In this document: in pieces, positions 29,406-37,522 of the stretch
Numbering within the stretch: position 1 is the stretch's first letter
Layout: every line of letters starts with the position of its first letter
NCBI RefSeq assembly: GCF_001465875.1
Contig: NZ_LN901323.1
Span: forward strand, 64,501-128,500
DNA length: 64,000 nucleotides
Origin: Legionella saoudiensis
GTDB lineage: Bacteria; Pseudomonadota; Gammaproteobacteria; Legionellales; Legionellaceae
Direction: 5' to 3'
The notes under the pieces: generated by a model
Seen by the model: the letters and a program-made list of their open reading frames with translations, nothing else
Told to the model about the DNA's origin: nothing
Databases searched by the model: none
Made by a program: the position numbers and the translations under genes

Positions 29406-30689
29406 ACAGGTTACACCATAACCGTGATACTTCATTTCTTTACATACTTCAAAGGCAAGATAAGCATGCGCCCGAGTGCTGGGGTGAATCTCATCCCAGA
29501 ATAAATAACTTTCAGGTTTATCACATACTGTATAGTTCTTATCACCTGCAGCAAAACTGCTATCTCTATATTTTAATACTTGTACGTAGCGTAAAACAAA
29601 GTTATTCGCAAAAGGTGAATTATTGAAGGCATGATACATTGGTAATTTCACGTCAATACAGGCATCAGTAGTATTAGTAAATCCATAAGTCTCTGGATCA
29701 TTTAACGCACGCTGCAAGTATTCACTCATATCGACGAACATGAAATCAGCATCTGGGTACAGTTTTTGCCATTCTTGAATACGAGTACGTAAGCGCTCAT
29801 TATGTTGATCAACCGCAGCATTTAACACGTCACGATCGGTAGTTTTGACCACACGTGGCGTATCTCCAATATGGGGGACTCCCATGATAACAAAACGACG
29901 TGCGCCGGCTTGCATTAATTTATTCACTGAAGAACCTAGACTCGACAGAACATTGTCAACATAGGTGCTCATTACAGTTGTATTGTAATTATCTTCGAAG
30001 AATAAAACGTTAATATAATCGTTACTTCCGGCAAAAAGAAAGAATACGGTTTCATCGCTCAGCTTTTGATGTTCCAATAAATAAGCTTGAATGGTCAAAC
30101 CAAGGCTTGGTGGTACTAACTTCCCTACAATTAAGTTTTTAATTGTACCAATTGGATGGCGAATTAAATTCCAAACAGTTAATTGATAGTCATAAGTTAC
30201 AGCCCAGCTTCCTGCAAAAGAACGGTTTAAATAAACATCTTCGTCATCTTGATTTATAGAAATCATCTTCGCTAAATATTCATTCCACACTTTACCGTTA
30301 GAAAATCTGGAATTCCAATAGGGCTGACCTGGTAAAATAGGTACTAATCTAATTTTACTAACTAAATTAGCAATGTAAGGCGCAAGTTCTTTGTCAAAAA
30401 ACTCGGTTACTACGGCCATTCCAGATTCTAAAACCATTTGTGGCACATAATATTCATCAGCAAACTCAACCATTTTATTTAAAACAAACGTCTTAAATGG
30501 AGCAACTAAGAATGCAGGGTCATCTTCCTGGCGAAGACTTTTAAGTAAATGAGTGGTATTACCAATATCTGACATGCTATCGCCAAAAAGTACTATAGAC
30601 TTTACCGGCTTGGCGGCAGCAAAACTAACGAGGGGAAGGCACAAAATAAGAGCAAAAAACCACCGGCACACGCGAGTATAATTAACCAT
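29388..30689 (-). CDS. plaC: secreted GDSL phospholipase/acyltransferase, PlaC-like
   Basis: A 433-residue GDSL-family lipolytic enzyme. A signal peptide covers about residues 1-26 (hydrophobic FFALILCLPLVSFAAA). Block I is VLFGDSMSDIGNT, with nucleophile Ser38; a Gly-Ser-Asn-Asp block III (FLFAGSNDYI) and the Asp/His block V (WDEIHPSTRAH) complete the site. Legionella PlaC is a type II-secreted lysophospholipase A and glycerophospholipid:cholesterol acyltransferase. Two Cys, in TDACIDV and YTVCDK, are separated by 44 residues and could form the disulfide loop in which the protease ProA cuts related Legionella enzymes to activate them. Length and the nearby srnA gene favour PlaC over the shorter PlaA (about 309 residues). 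Confidence 0.85.
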   Translation of the reverse strand: MVNYTRVCRWFFALILCLPLVSFAAAKPVKSIVLFGDSMSDIGNTTHLLKSLRQEDDPAFLVAPFKTFVLNKMVEFADEYYVPQMVLESGMAVVTEFFDKELAPYIANLVSKIRLVPILPGQPYWNSRFSNGKVWNEYLAKMISINQDDEDVYLNRSFAGSWAVTYDYQLTVWNLIRHPIGTIKNLIVGKLVPPSLGLTIQAYLLEHQKLSDETVFFLFAGSNDYINVLFFEDNYNTTVMSTYVDNVLSSLGSSVNKLMQAGARRFVIMGVPHIGDTPRVVKTTDRDVLNAAVDQHNERLRTRIQEWQKLYPDADFMFVDMSEYLQRALNDPETYGFTNTTDACIDVKLPMYHAFNNSPFANNFVLRYVQVLKYRDSSFAAGDKNYTVCDKPESYLFWDEIHPSTRAHAYLAFEVCKEMKYHGYGVTCKNPLD

Positions 30690-31018
30690 ATTATCTCCTT
30701 ATAAAATCTGCACACCATGGATACAGATGTCCCTGATAACTTCTTTTTGGCATTCCAATGCCAGGTCCAATTTGCTTAAGAAGTTATTTGTCTTTGTATA
30801 TAACAGTATGATCACTGGTTAGTTTTTGTCAACGCATTTGGTCAATTTTTAATGTGGTTAGTTATAAGAGTGAATGTTATCTGTAACGTAGGATCAGTAC
30901 CTCTTACACGCCATGCTCCAATTATGTTTGCTGTATGTGTTTTATTGATGCCTATTGATTAAATTGTGATTAAATGTTACTTTTCGCCGATTATTTTAGT
31001 TACATCTCAGGTAGTCCA
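30690..31018. other. intergenic region between divergent plaC and trhO
   Basis: This gap of about 330 bases should hold both promoters. On the minus strand a purine-rich AAGGAGAT precedes the plaC start. The notable content is a nested stem-loop at 30736-30787. Nothing else with coding character is seen, and the upstream extension of the trhO frame from 30974 is not supported. Confidence 0.45.
30736..30787. repeat. nested stem-loop upstream of plaC
   Basis: The outer arms ATAACTTCTT (30736-30745) and AAGAAGTTAT (30778-30787) pair perfectly over 10 bases. Inside, TGGCAT (30748-30753) and ATGCCA (30758-30763) form a second, perfect 6-base hairpin with a 4-base loop. It lies about 47-98 bases upstream of the plaC start codon, so it may be in its leader. 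Confidence 0.6.
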
Positions 31019-31789
31019 ATGCAAGAAATAATCATCGCCTCATTTTATAAATTTGTTCCTATGGACGATTATGAATCACTGCGTGAGCCATTATTAGCGC
31101 AAATGATTGCCCATCGTATTAAAGGAACGATTATATTAGCCTCTGAAGGGATTAATGGGAGTTTTGGTGGTTCTCGTGAAGATATGGATCGCTTTTATCA
31201 ATATATTCGTCAGGATGCACGTTTAGCCGATTTACGCTTCAAAGAAACCATCGATAAAGAAAATCCTTTTGAAAAGACCAAAGTAAAGCTGCGTAAAGAA
31301 ATTGTTACTATGGGCATTTACAATGTTGACCCGTTAAAAACAGTAGGCACCTACCTTTCTCCAGAAGAATGGAATGAGTTAATCCAGGATCCGGAGGTTA
31401 TCCTTATTGATACTCGTAATGATTATGAGTATGACTTAGGTACCTTCAAAAATGCGATTAATCCTAATACGGAGAATTTCAGAAACTTCCCCGAATACGT
31501 AGAACAGCATTTGCTGGATAAAAAAGATAAAAAAATTGCCATGTTCTGCACTGGTGGTATTCGTTGCGAAAAATCAACGGCCTACTTAAAAGATTTAGGC
31601 TTCCCTGAGGTGTACCATTTACAAGATGGAATTTTACACTATATTGAATCCATGCCTAAAGAAAAATCGCTTTGGGAAGGCCAATGTTTCGTATTCGATA
31701 ATCGAGTAGCGGTTGACGAGAATTTGGCTCGCGTTTATCCTCAACTGCCATTAGAATACAAACATGAACATAAAAAAGACAAGGAATAG
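31019..31789 (+). CDS. trhO: tRNA uridine hydroxylase, rhodanese family (TrhO/YceA)
   Basis: A 256-residue protein with an N-terminal ferredoxin-like acylphosphatase-type domain ([20 protein letters not shown]) and a rhodanese domain (about residues 120-220) with the catalytic Cys in [11 protein letters not shown]. TrhO makes 5-hydroxyuridine at position 34 of tRNAs with oxygen. The frame is open from 30974, but the ATG at 31019 is chosen because the family starts just before the conserved ASFYKF; the upstream residues have no family match. It is followed 16 bases later by smpB, so both may be cotranscribed. Confidence 0.93.
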   Translation: MQEIIIASFYKFVPMDDYESLREPLLAQMIAHRIKGTIILASEGINGSFGGSREDMDRFYQYIRQDARLADLRFKETIDKENPFEKTKVKLRKEIVTMGIYNVDPLKTVGTYLSPEEWNELIQDPEVILIDTRNDYEYDLGTFKNAINPNTENFRNFPEYVEQHLLDKKDKKIAMFCTGGIRCEKSTAYLKDLGFPEVYHLQDGILHYIESMPKEKSLWEGQCFVFDNRVAVDENLARVYPQLPLEYKHEHKKDKE

Positions 31790-31805
31790 TACGGGCTCTT
31801 AAATT

Positions 31806-32282
31806 ATGACCAGTAAAAAACAATCCGATTCAACAATTGTGATGAATCGCAAAGCAGGGTTTGATTATTTCATTCAAGAACAGTTCGAAGCAGGGCTTGC
31901 TCTTGAAGGCTGGGAAGTCAAAAGCTTGCGTGCGGGCAAGATTAATTTGTCAGATTCTCACGTAATCATTAAATATGGAGAAGCCTTTTTATTGGGTGCC
32001 CAAATTCAACCTTTGTTAACCGCCTCAACACATTCAATTCCAGATCCAACGCGTACCCGTAAGCTCTTGTTAAATAGGAAAGAATTAAATACCTTGATTG
32101 GCAGCGTCGAACGTCAGGGCTATACAATTATCCCCTTATCCATGTACTGGAAAGGCAATAAAATTAAGCTCAAAATTGCTCTGGCCAAGGGTAAAAAAGA
32201 GCATGATAAGCGAGATACCATCAAAGACCGCGAATGGAGTCGAGACCGTTCGCGAATTATGAAAAAGACAGGGAGAGAATAA
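31806..32282 (+). CDS. smpB: SsrA-binding protein SmpB
   Basis: A 158-residue partner of tmRNA, which it delivers to stalled ribosomes. The OB-fold core is recognisable from [28 protein letters not shown] and [22 protein letters not shown], and the C-terminal tail is basic ([23 protein letters not shown]), as needed to reach into the mRNA channel. Its tmRNA gene is at the left edge of the window, about 31 kb away. The stop overlaps the bcp start by one base (TAATG). Confidence 0.96.
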   Translation: MTSKKQSDSTIVMNRKAGFDYFIQEQFEAGLALEGWEVKSLRAGKINLSDSHVIIKYGEAFLLGAQIQPLLTASTHSIPDPTRTRKLLLNRKELNTLIGSVERQGYTIIPLSMYWKGNKIKLKIALAKGKKEHDKRDTIKDREWSRDRSRIMKKTGRE

Positions 32283-32737
32283 TGAATATAGGTGACTCTG
32301 TAGCAAACTTTGCCTTTAGCGCAACCTCTGGCCTACAGGCTCATCTGCATGATTATAAAGGACAATATGTTGTCCTTTATTTTTATCCCAAAGACTCCAC
32401 CCCCGGATGCACAACAGAAGGTCAAGACTTTCGCGATGCTTATCCGCAATTCCAAGCCTTAAATGCGCAAATTTTTGGCATTTCTCGCGATAGCCTGAAA
32501 TCCCATGAGAACTTTAAAGCCAAACAAAATTTTCCTTTTGAATTAATCAGCGATGCAGAAGAGCAATTATGCCAACTCTTTGATGTAATCAAGATGAAAT
32601 TCATGTACGGAAAACAAGTACGTGGCATTGAGCGCAGCACTTTTATCATTGACCCAGAAGGCAAATTAGCCCATGAATGGCGCAAGGTTAGTGTGAAAGG
32701 ACACGTTGATGAAGTATTGCGTGCATTAAATCCATAG
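32282..32737 (+). CDS. bcp: thioredoxin-dependent peroxiredoxin, Bcp/PrxQ type
   Basis: A 151-residue thiol peroxidase that reduces hydroperoxides. The peroxidatic Cys is in the PxxxTxxC-type sequence PKDSTPGCTTEGQDFRD, and the segment FGISRDSLKSHENFKAKQNFPFELISD is typical of PrxQ. The nearby resolving Cys usually five residues later (CxxxxC) is absent because the sequence there reads CTTEGQ, so this would be a one-Cys-like or differently resolved member. The open frame extends upstream to 32234, overlapping smpB, but ATG 32282 gives the family N-terminus (IGDSVANFAFSATSG) and is coupled to the smpB stop. Confidence 0.92.
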   Translation: MNIGDSVANFAFSATSGLQAHLHDYKGQYVVLYFYPKDSTPGCTTEGQDFRDAYPQFQALNAQIFGISRDSLKSHENFKAKQNFPFELISDAEEQLCQLFDVIKMKFMYGKQVRGIERSTFIIDPEGKLAHEWRKVSVKGHVDEVLRALNP

Positions 32738-32859
32738 CACATCAGAACTTTAAGTTTAGACCAGATTTCCGTTCGCAGGAACCTATTTTAAAAATAAAAA
32801 TATTGTTCTTGACTCAAGTACTTAGCCTTAGCACAATGAGAGTGAAGGCAAAAGAAAAT

Positions 32860-32888
32860 TTGTTCTTGGGCTGTAGCGTTGTTATAAA
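32860..32888 (+). promoter_or_regulatory. candidate sigma-70 promoter of phoH
   Basis: TTGTTC at 32860-32865 and TATAAA at 32883-32888 are separated by 17 bases, a good sigma-70 arrangement. A start near 32895 would give a leader of about 20 bases with a GAGGTGA ribosome-binding site before the phoH ATG. Confidence 0.55.
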
Positions 32889-32916
32889 AACAGTTGGTTG
32901 ATAACTGAGGTGAATC

Positions 32917-34323
32917 ATGGATACTAGCGACATACAAAAAAAACTGTTTGTACTTGATACTAACATTTTAATGCACGATCCAACCGCCATTTATCATTTT
33001 GAAGAACATGATATTTATTTGCCCATGGTTGTTCTGGAAGAGTTAGACAGCCATAAAACCGGTACCTCTGAGGTCGCACGTAACGTCAGACAAACCAACC
33101 GCATGCTCGTTGAGCTGATGAGTAATGCCTCTCATGCGCAGATTGCCTCTGGGTTACCCATTCCCAGCTATATTAATTCAGATAAAAAATCCAGCAGTGG
33201 TAAGCTCTACTTCCAAACCGATGAGTTTGACATGGTAGTACCGACAACCCTACCTGGGCATAAAGTAGATAATACCATTTTGGCAACGGCACTAGGATTG
33301 CAAAAAAAATATAATGACAGTAAACAAGTCATTATTGTCTCTAAAGATATTAATTTACGTATTAAAGCGGGAATATTGGGCATCCCTGCTGAAGATTATT
33401 ACAATGACCAAGTACTTCATGATGTTAATTTATTACATCGAGGTCTCCATATTTTAGATAATGATTTCTGGGATACTCATGCAAAAGACATGGGCTCATG
33501 GCAAGAAAGCGGCAAAACCTTTTATAAAGTAGCCGGCCCTTTAATTAGCCAATGGAACCCTAATGATTGTCTTAGTACAGAAGATAACCAATTCCAGGCC
33601 ATAGTGAAAAAACTGGACAAAGACCAAGCGATTATTCAATTAGTCCGCGATTACACCCAAACAAAACATTCAGTATGGGGTATTAATGCAAAAAATAGAG
33701 AACAGAACTTTTCTCTAAATTTATTGCTCGACCCTGATATTGATTTTGTGACCCTGCAAGGTCCTGCAGGAACCGGAAAAACCTTATTAACAATTGCAGC
33801 AGGGCTTACACAAGTTCTGGATCAAAATCGCTACAGCGAAATATTAATGACGCGAGTTACTATCCCTGTCGGCGAAGACATAGGTTTTTTACCCGGAACC
33901 GAAGAAGAAAAAATGACGCCCTGGATGGGCGCATTAATGGACAACCTAGAAGTATTGCATAGTTCACAAGTGGGCGGCAGTTTTGGGCGCGGTGCGACTC
34001 AAGATTTATTGCAAAATAAAATTAAAATCCGTTCACTCAATTTTATGCGTGGACGCACGTTTTTAAATCGATACATCATTATTGATGAAGCACAAAATTT
34101 AACTTCTAAGCAAATTAAAACCTTGGTGACGCGGGCAGGTCCTGGAACCAAAATCATTTGCCTGGGAGATATTAAGCAAATTGATACCCCTTATTTAAGT
34201 GAAACCACCTCAGGCTTAACCTTTGCCGTAGACCGCTTTAAACATTGGGAGCATAGTGCCCATATGAGTTTAACTCGAGGAGAGCGCTCAAGACTTGCAT
34301 TTTATGCCGCAGAGCATTTATAG
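32917..34323 (+). CDS. PIN-domain PhoH-family ATPase
   Basis: A 468-residue protein combining an N-terminal PIN nuclease-type domain (about residues 8-150, with acidic FVLDTNILMHDP and VVLEELDSHK) and a C-terminal PhoH ATPase domain. The Walker A motif GPAGTGKT lies near residue 283 and the Walker B YIIIDEAQN is downstream. PhoH2-type proteins of this build are RNA helicases with ribonuclease activity in some bacteria; the physiological role in Legionella is not known. A strong ribosome-binding site precedes the ATG and a sigma-70-like promoter lies upstream. guaC follows after 23 bases. Confidence 0.92.
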   Translation: MDTSDIQKKLFVLDTNILMHDPTAIYHFEEHDIYLPMVVLEELDSHKTGTSEVARNVRQTNRMLVELMSNASHAQIASGLPIPSYINSDKKSSSGKLYFQTDEFDMVVPTTLPGHKVDNTILATALGLQKKYNDSKQVIIVSKDINLRIKAGILGIPAEDYYNDQVLHDVNLLHRGLHILDNDFWDTHAKDMGSWQESGKTFYKVAGPLISQWNPNDCLSTEDNQFQAIVKKLDKDQAIIQLVRDYTQTKHSVWGINAKNREQNFSLNLLLDPDIDFVTLQGPAGTGKTLLTIAAGLTQVLDQNRYSEILMTRVTIPVGEDIGFLPGTEEEKMTPWMGALMDNLEVLHSSQVGGSFGRGATQDLLQNKIKIRSLNFMRGRTFLNRYIIIDEAQNLTSKQIKTLVTRAGPGTKIICLGDIKQIDTPYLSETTSGLTFAVDRFKHWEHSAHMSLTRGERSRLAFYAAEHL

Positions 34324-34346
34324 TATACGTTTTACGAGGATGTATC

Positions 34347-35360
34347 ATGACCGATCAAGCCATCACCTTTGATGATGTTCTACTTGTTCCTTCTTACAAC
34401 CACCACGAGTCCAGACGCGTGGTGGACACAACCAGCACCGACCGCCTAGCTAAACTCAGCTTAGAACTTCCAGTAATCAGCTCCAATATGGATACCATTA
34501 CTGAAAGTAATATGGCTAATTTTATGTCCAGCAAAGGGGGAATGGGTGCCCTACACCGCTTTATGAGCGTGGAAGACAACATCAAAGAATTCCAAAAGTG
34601 CAGCGGGAAAGTTTTTGTTTCCATTGGCTGTACTGCGGCTGAATTGGAACGAGCGGAAGCATTACGTGATGCTGGTGCTGATTATTTCTGTGTGGATGTA
34701 GCGCATGCGCATGCCAAATATGTAGGTAAGACACTGAAAAGCTTAAGACAAATGCTGCAAGATCGTTGCATTATGGCTGGAAACGTCGCAACGTACGCCG
34801 GTGCAGACTACTTAGCATCTTGTGGCGCGGATATTATTAAAGCAGGTATTGGCGGTGGTTCTGTTTGTAGCACCCGTATTAAAACCGGTTTTGGGGTGCC
34901 CATGCTAACCTGCATTCAAGATTGCTCACGTTCAGACCGCTCAATTGTTGCTGATGGCGGGATTAAAACCTCTGGGGACATCGTTAAAGCCCTAGCTTTT
35001 GGTGCAGATTTTGTCATGATCGGTGGCATGTTAGCAGGTACCTCCCCCACTCCAGGTCAAGTTATTGAAAAAGCAGATGGTACCAAGGTAAAACGTTATC
35101 GTGGCATGGCATCCAAAGAAGCCCAAGAAAACTTTTTAGGACAAATGCACGAATGGAAAACCGCAGAGGGTGTTGCGACAGAAGTGCCTTACAAAGAAAA
35201 TGCCGATGTCATTATTGGCGACATTGTTGGTGGTTTAAGATCCGGTTTAACTTATGCTGGTGCTGATACAATCAGCGAATTACAACGTAAATTAAATTAT
35301 GTGGTGGTGACACAAGCAGGTCGTATTGAGAGTTTGCCGCATAAGTTATTTGAGGTGTAG
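34347..35360 (+). CDS. guaC: GMP reductase
   Basis: A 337-residue TIM-barrel enzyme that reductively deaminates GMP to IMP with NADPH, linking guanine and adenine nucleotides. The start [16 protein letters not shown] and the active-site loop [11 protein letters not shown] (catalytic Cys about residue 174) belong to the IMPDH/GMPR family. The lack of a CBS domain pair and the length of 337 residues fit GMP reductase more than IMP dehydrogenase (about 490). ACGAGGATG precedes the ATG. The gene converges on the acidic-protein gene with a strong palindrome between them. Confidence 0.92.
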   Translation: MTDQAITFDDVLLVPSYNHHESRRVVDTTSTDRLAKLSLELPVISSNMDTITESNMANFMSSKGGMGALHRFMSVEDNIKEFQKCSGKVFVSIGCTAAELERAEALRDAGADYFCVDVAHAHAKYVGKTLKSLRQMLQDRCIMAGNVATYAGADYLASCGADIIKAGIGGGSVCSTRIKTGFGVPMLTCIQDCSRSDRSIVADGGIKTSGDIVKALAFGADFVMIGGMLAGTSPTPGQVIEKADGTKVKRYRGMASKEAQENFLGQMHEWKTAEGVATEVPYKENADVIIGDIVGGLRSGLTYAGADTISELQRKLNYVVVTQAGRIESLPHKLFEV

Positions 35361-35381
35361 TTGTAGTAATTTTTCATTAGA

Positions 35382-35419
35382 CGAACAACCCAGTGCGAAA
35401 GTTCCGTCTGGGTTGTTCG
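35382..35419. terminator. 12-bp inverted repeat between guaC and the acidic-protein gene
   Basis: The arms CGAACAACCCAG (35382-35393) and CTGGGTTGTTCG (35408-35419) pair perfectly around a 14-base loop, between the two convergent stop codons. It likely marks the transcript ends on both strands. No long uridine tract follows on either side. Confidence 0.7.
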
Positions 35420-35424
35420 GCTCA

Positions 35425-36495
35425 TTACATGGACAGTGCGTTACCAGCCTCTTCAGTAAGATCAGAATCGACTCCTTGGTTTATGCCTTCGCCTGATGAA
35501 TCCGGCATATCCTTCATTGCGTTCATTAAATCGTTAGTAGGTTCTTCACCAGTTGCTGAATTTTCTGGGACAGACAACTCGGCATCATTAAACATTCTGC
35601 CTACCGCTTCTAAAGTCTCATTTTCCTCGACTTCAGCTTCGGCATCGTTAAACATTTTACCTACTGCTTCTAAAGTCTCGTCATCATCGTCGCTGTTATC
35701 AAGTTCGTCTTGAGCATCTAACTCATCCATTTCATCGATACCATCATTGGTAAAGGTATCATCTGCTGTGTCCGTTGGCGTTTGCACTTGAGGCGATGGG
35801 GAGGTAATACCTTTAACGGCATCCGCAACTGCATTTGCGGCCATATTCATCAATTTGGAAAAAGCACCGTTAACTACATCTTGCATACCTTTAACAAATT
35901 CTTTTGCCTGATCAACTTCATCAGAGTTGGCTATCTTATCAACTTGATCACCAACTTTCTGTTTGGCAAACTGGCTTAACTCATCCATAGCGCCATTTAA
36001 AGTTTTCATGGGTTGGGTATTATTCAACGCATCCCACGCATCTTTACCTTGGCTTTTAGCAAAGTCAGTGATCTGCGCGTTGACTGATTTAACCCAATCA
36101 TTCAGCTCCTCTACGAGTTCCATCATTGGGTCTTTATGTTTTTTCTTTTTGTCGTCATCATCACTGGGTTTAGGCTTGGGAGTATTATCTTCCTCGGCGG
36201 TATTCTTTTCTTCCTCATCATTATCTTCAGCCGGAGCATTTTTTGCTGCTTCTTCTGCAGCCTCTTTAGCCGCATACTCTTCATCTGCTTGCGCAAACAT
36301 ATTCGCTACTGCTTCAAGATTAGCATCATCTTCTTGTTGTGCTGCCTTTTCCGCGGCCTCTTTTTCTGCTTGTTCAAACATATTGTTCATGGCTTCGAAG
36401 GCTTCATTTTCTGCCTCTTCTTCATCAAGCATATCAGCAGAAGTCTCTAATTCTTCATTTTGCTTTTTGATAATTTCATCTTTTCCAGTACCCAT
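35425..36495 (-). CDS. very acidic repeat-containing protein of unknown function
   Basis: A 356-residue protein that I do not recognise, with many Asp and Glu residues. A short helical motif of the form (L/F)EA(V/M)xxMFxxA occurs four times, at residues 33-43, 60-70, 275-285 and 295-305: two near the start and two near the end. The middle (about 120-230) is an amphipathic helical region (ELVEELNDWVKSVNAQI and FAKQKVGDQVDKIAN), flanked by a Lys cluster (KKKKHK at about 116-121) and acidic low-complexity stretches. No signal peptide, no membrane segment. GAGGG lies eight bases before the ATG. The composition and C-terminal acidic, Glu/Asp/Ser-rich end suit a Dot/Icm effector-like or scaffold protein; this is inference only. 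Confidence 0.82.
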   Translation of the reverse strand: MGTGKDEIIKKQNEELETSADMLDEEEAENEAFEAMNNMFEQAEKEAAEKAAQQEDDANLEAVANMFAQADEEYAAKEAAEEAAKNAPAEDNDEEEKNTAEEDNTPKPKPSDDDDKKKKHKDPMMELVEELNDWVKSVNAQITDFAKSQGKDAWDALNNTQPMKTLNGAMDELSQFAKQKVGDQVDKIANSDEVDQAKEFVKGMQDVVNGAFSKLMNMAANAVADAVKGITSPSPQVQTPTDTADDTFTNDGIDEMDELDAQDELDNSDDDDETLEAVGKMFNDAEAEVEENETLEAVGRMFNDAELSVPENSATGEEPTNDLMNAMKDMPDSSGEGINQGVDSDLTEEAGNALSM

Positions 36496-36684
36496 TTCAT
36501 CAACCCTCGATAAACCGCCTTAATATAAAGATAGCACAGACTGAACAACAATGTACCAGCGGGTTGAAAGAAATAACCCCTATCTTTTATTTTCGGCTAC
36601 TATAATATTAAAGATAATATCAAGATTAACCTTAAGATAAATTCTTCGAACCTATTTTTACATTAATTTTGCAATGAAGGCTCT

Positions 36685-37467
36685 ATGAATAAAAATGATT
36701 TTCGCTATTTTAGCCAGGGGAAACAAGTAAATGATTTAAAAGATGAAGATTTTTCTCTTCTTAAGCCCATTTATCATCGTAGCAGCAAACAGGAACGAGC
36801 CCTTTTACTCTTACATGGATTTTCATCTACCCCCGCGGTATACCGACTGCTCATTCCGCAATTAAAAAACTATGATGCGATTATGTGCCCAGCTCTTCCT
36901 GGTCATGGAATAAGTATTGATGCCTTATCCAAAATAACTTCTGCTGATTGGATTGCCGAAGCAACCAACGCGTGTGAGGAGTTATTTAAAACCTATAAAA
37001 AAGTTGATGTAATGGGATTTTCACTCGGTGGTTTACTTGCGTGCAAGCTAAGCGAACGATTTGCATTTAATCATATGTTTCTTTTAGCGCCTGCTTTAAA
37101 ACTTAAGATGAATGTAAGCTCCAGCTTAAAATTGGCCACATTTTTGCAAGGTTTAGGCTTTAAAGAGTTACGTGGGGCTGCAGGTAACTTACGGAGCAAT
37201 GCTCATGCAGAAATCTCTTATAGACGTTTGCCCCTTAGCGCGATTGAGCAAATGTTTAATCTCGTTTTACAACATCAATGGACTCCGCCGAATGCTCCTG
37301 TTGATCTATTTTTGGGTGCCCATGATGCAGTTGTGCCTTCAGAGGCTGTGGAACGTATGTTTCATGATTTACCCAATGTATCCATACATTGGTTAGCAAA
37401 TTCAGCCCACGTATTGCCTTTGGATAATGACCTTGGGCAAATTGTTGCTTGCGTTAATGAAAAATAA
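36685..37467 (+). CDS. alpha/beta hydrolase, carboxylesterase/lipase-like
   Basis: A 260-residue hydrolase of the alpha/beta fold. The oxyanion-hole segment ALLLLHGFSSTP, the nucleophile elbow VMGFSLGGLL, the acid GAHDAVVPS and the terminal His in NSAHVLPLD are all in the expected order and spacing, so the site looks intact. It resembles the esterase/monoacylglycerol lipase group (Est30-like). There is no signal peptide, so it is probably cytosolic. The gene is divergent from the acidic-protein gene (190-base gap) and ends against the convergent lipoprotein gene at a long palindrome. Confidence 0.88.
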   Translation: MNKNDFRYFSQGKQVNDLKDEDFSLLKPIYHRSSKQERALLLLHGFSSTPAVYRLLIPQLKNYDAIMCPALPGHGISIDALSKITSADWIAEATNACEELFKTYKKVDVMGFSLGGLLACKLSERFAFNHMFLLAPALKLKMNVSSSLKLATFLQGLGFKELRGAAGNLRSNAHAEISYRRLPLSAIEQMFNLVLQHQWTPPNAPVDLFLGAHDAVVPSEAVERMFHDLPNVSIHWLANSAHVLPLDNDLGQIVACVNEK

Positions 37468-37479
37468 TGATTGCCACTT

Positions 37480-37513
37480 AGGAAAACCTGGTTGCCTGCA
37501 ACCAGGTTTTCCT
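37480..37513. repeat. 16-bp perfect palindrome between convergent genes
   Basis: AGGAAAACCTGGTTGC (37480-37495) and GCAACCAGGTTTTCCT (37498-37513) pair perfectly, nominal loop of two bases (in practice four to six). It stands just after the esterase stop and before the stop of the minus-strand lipoprotein gene. Its centre is the same AACCTGGTTG core as at 9723-9749. Confidence 0.82.
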
Positions 37514-37522
37514 TATTAAGCT

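Noticed and set aside
32234..32281. Upstream extension of bcp into smpB
   Set aside because: Out of frame reading of the smpB tail; the peroxiredoxin family starts at IGDSVANF.
35963..36523. Long plus-strand open frame of 186 codons opposite the acidic protein
   Set aside because: It is the antisense image of GAA/GAT-rich codons (Ser-rich, low complexity) and has no start signal.
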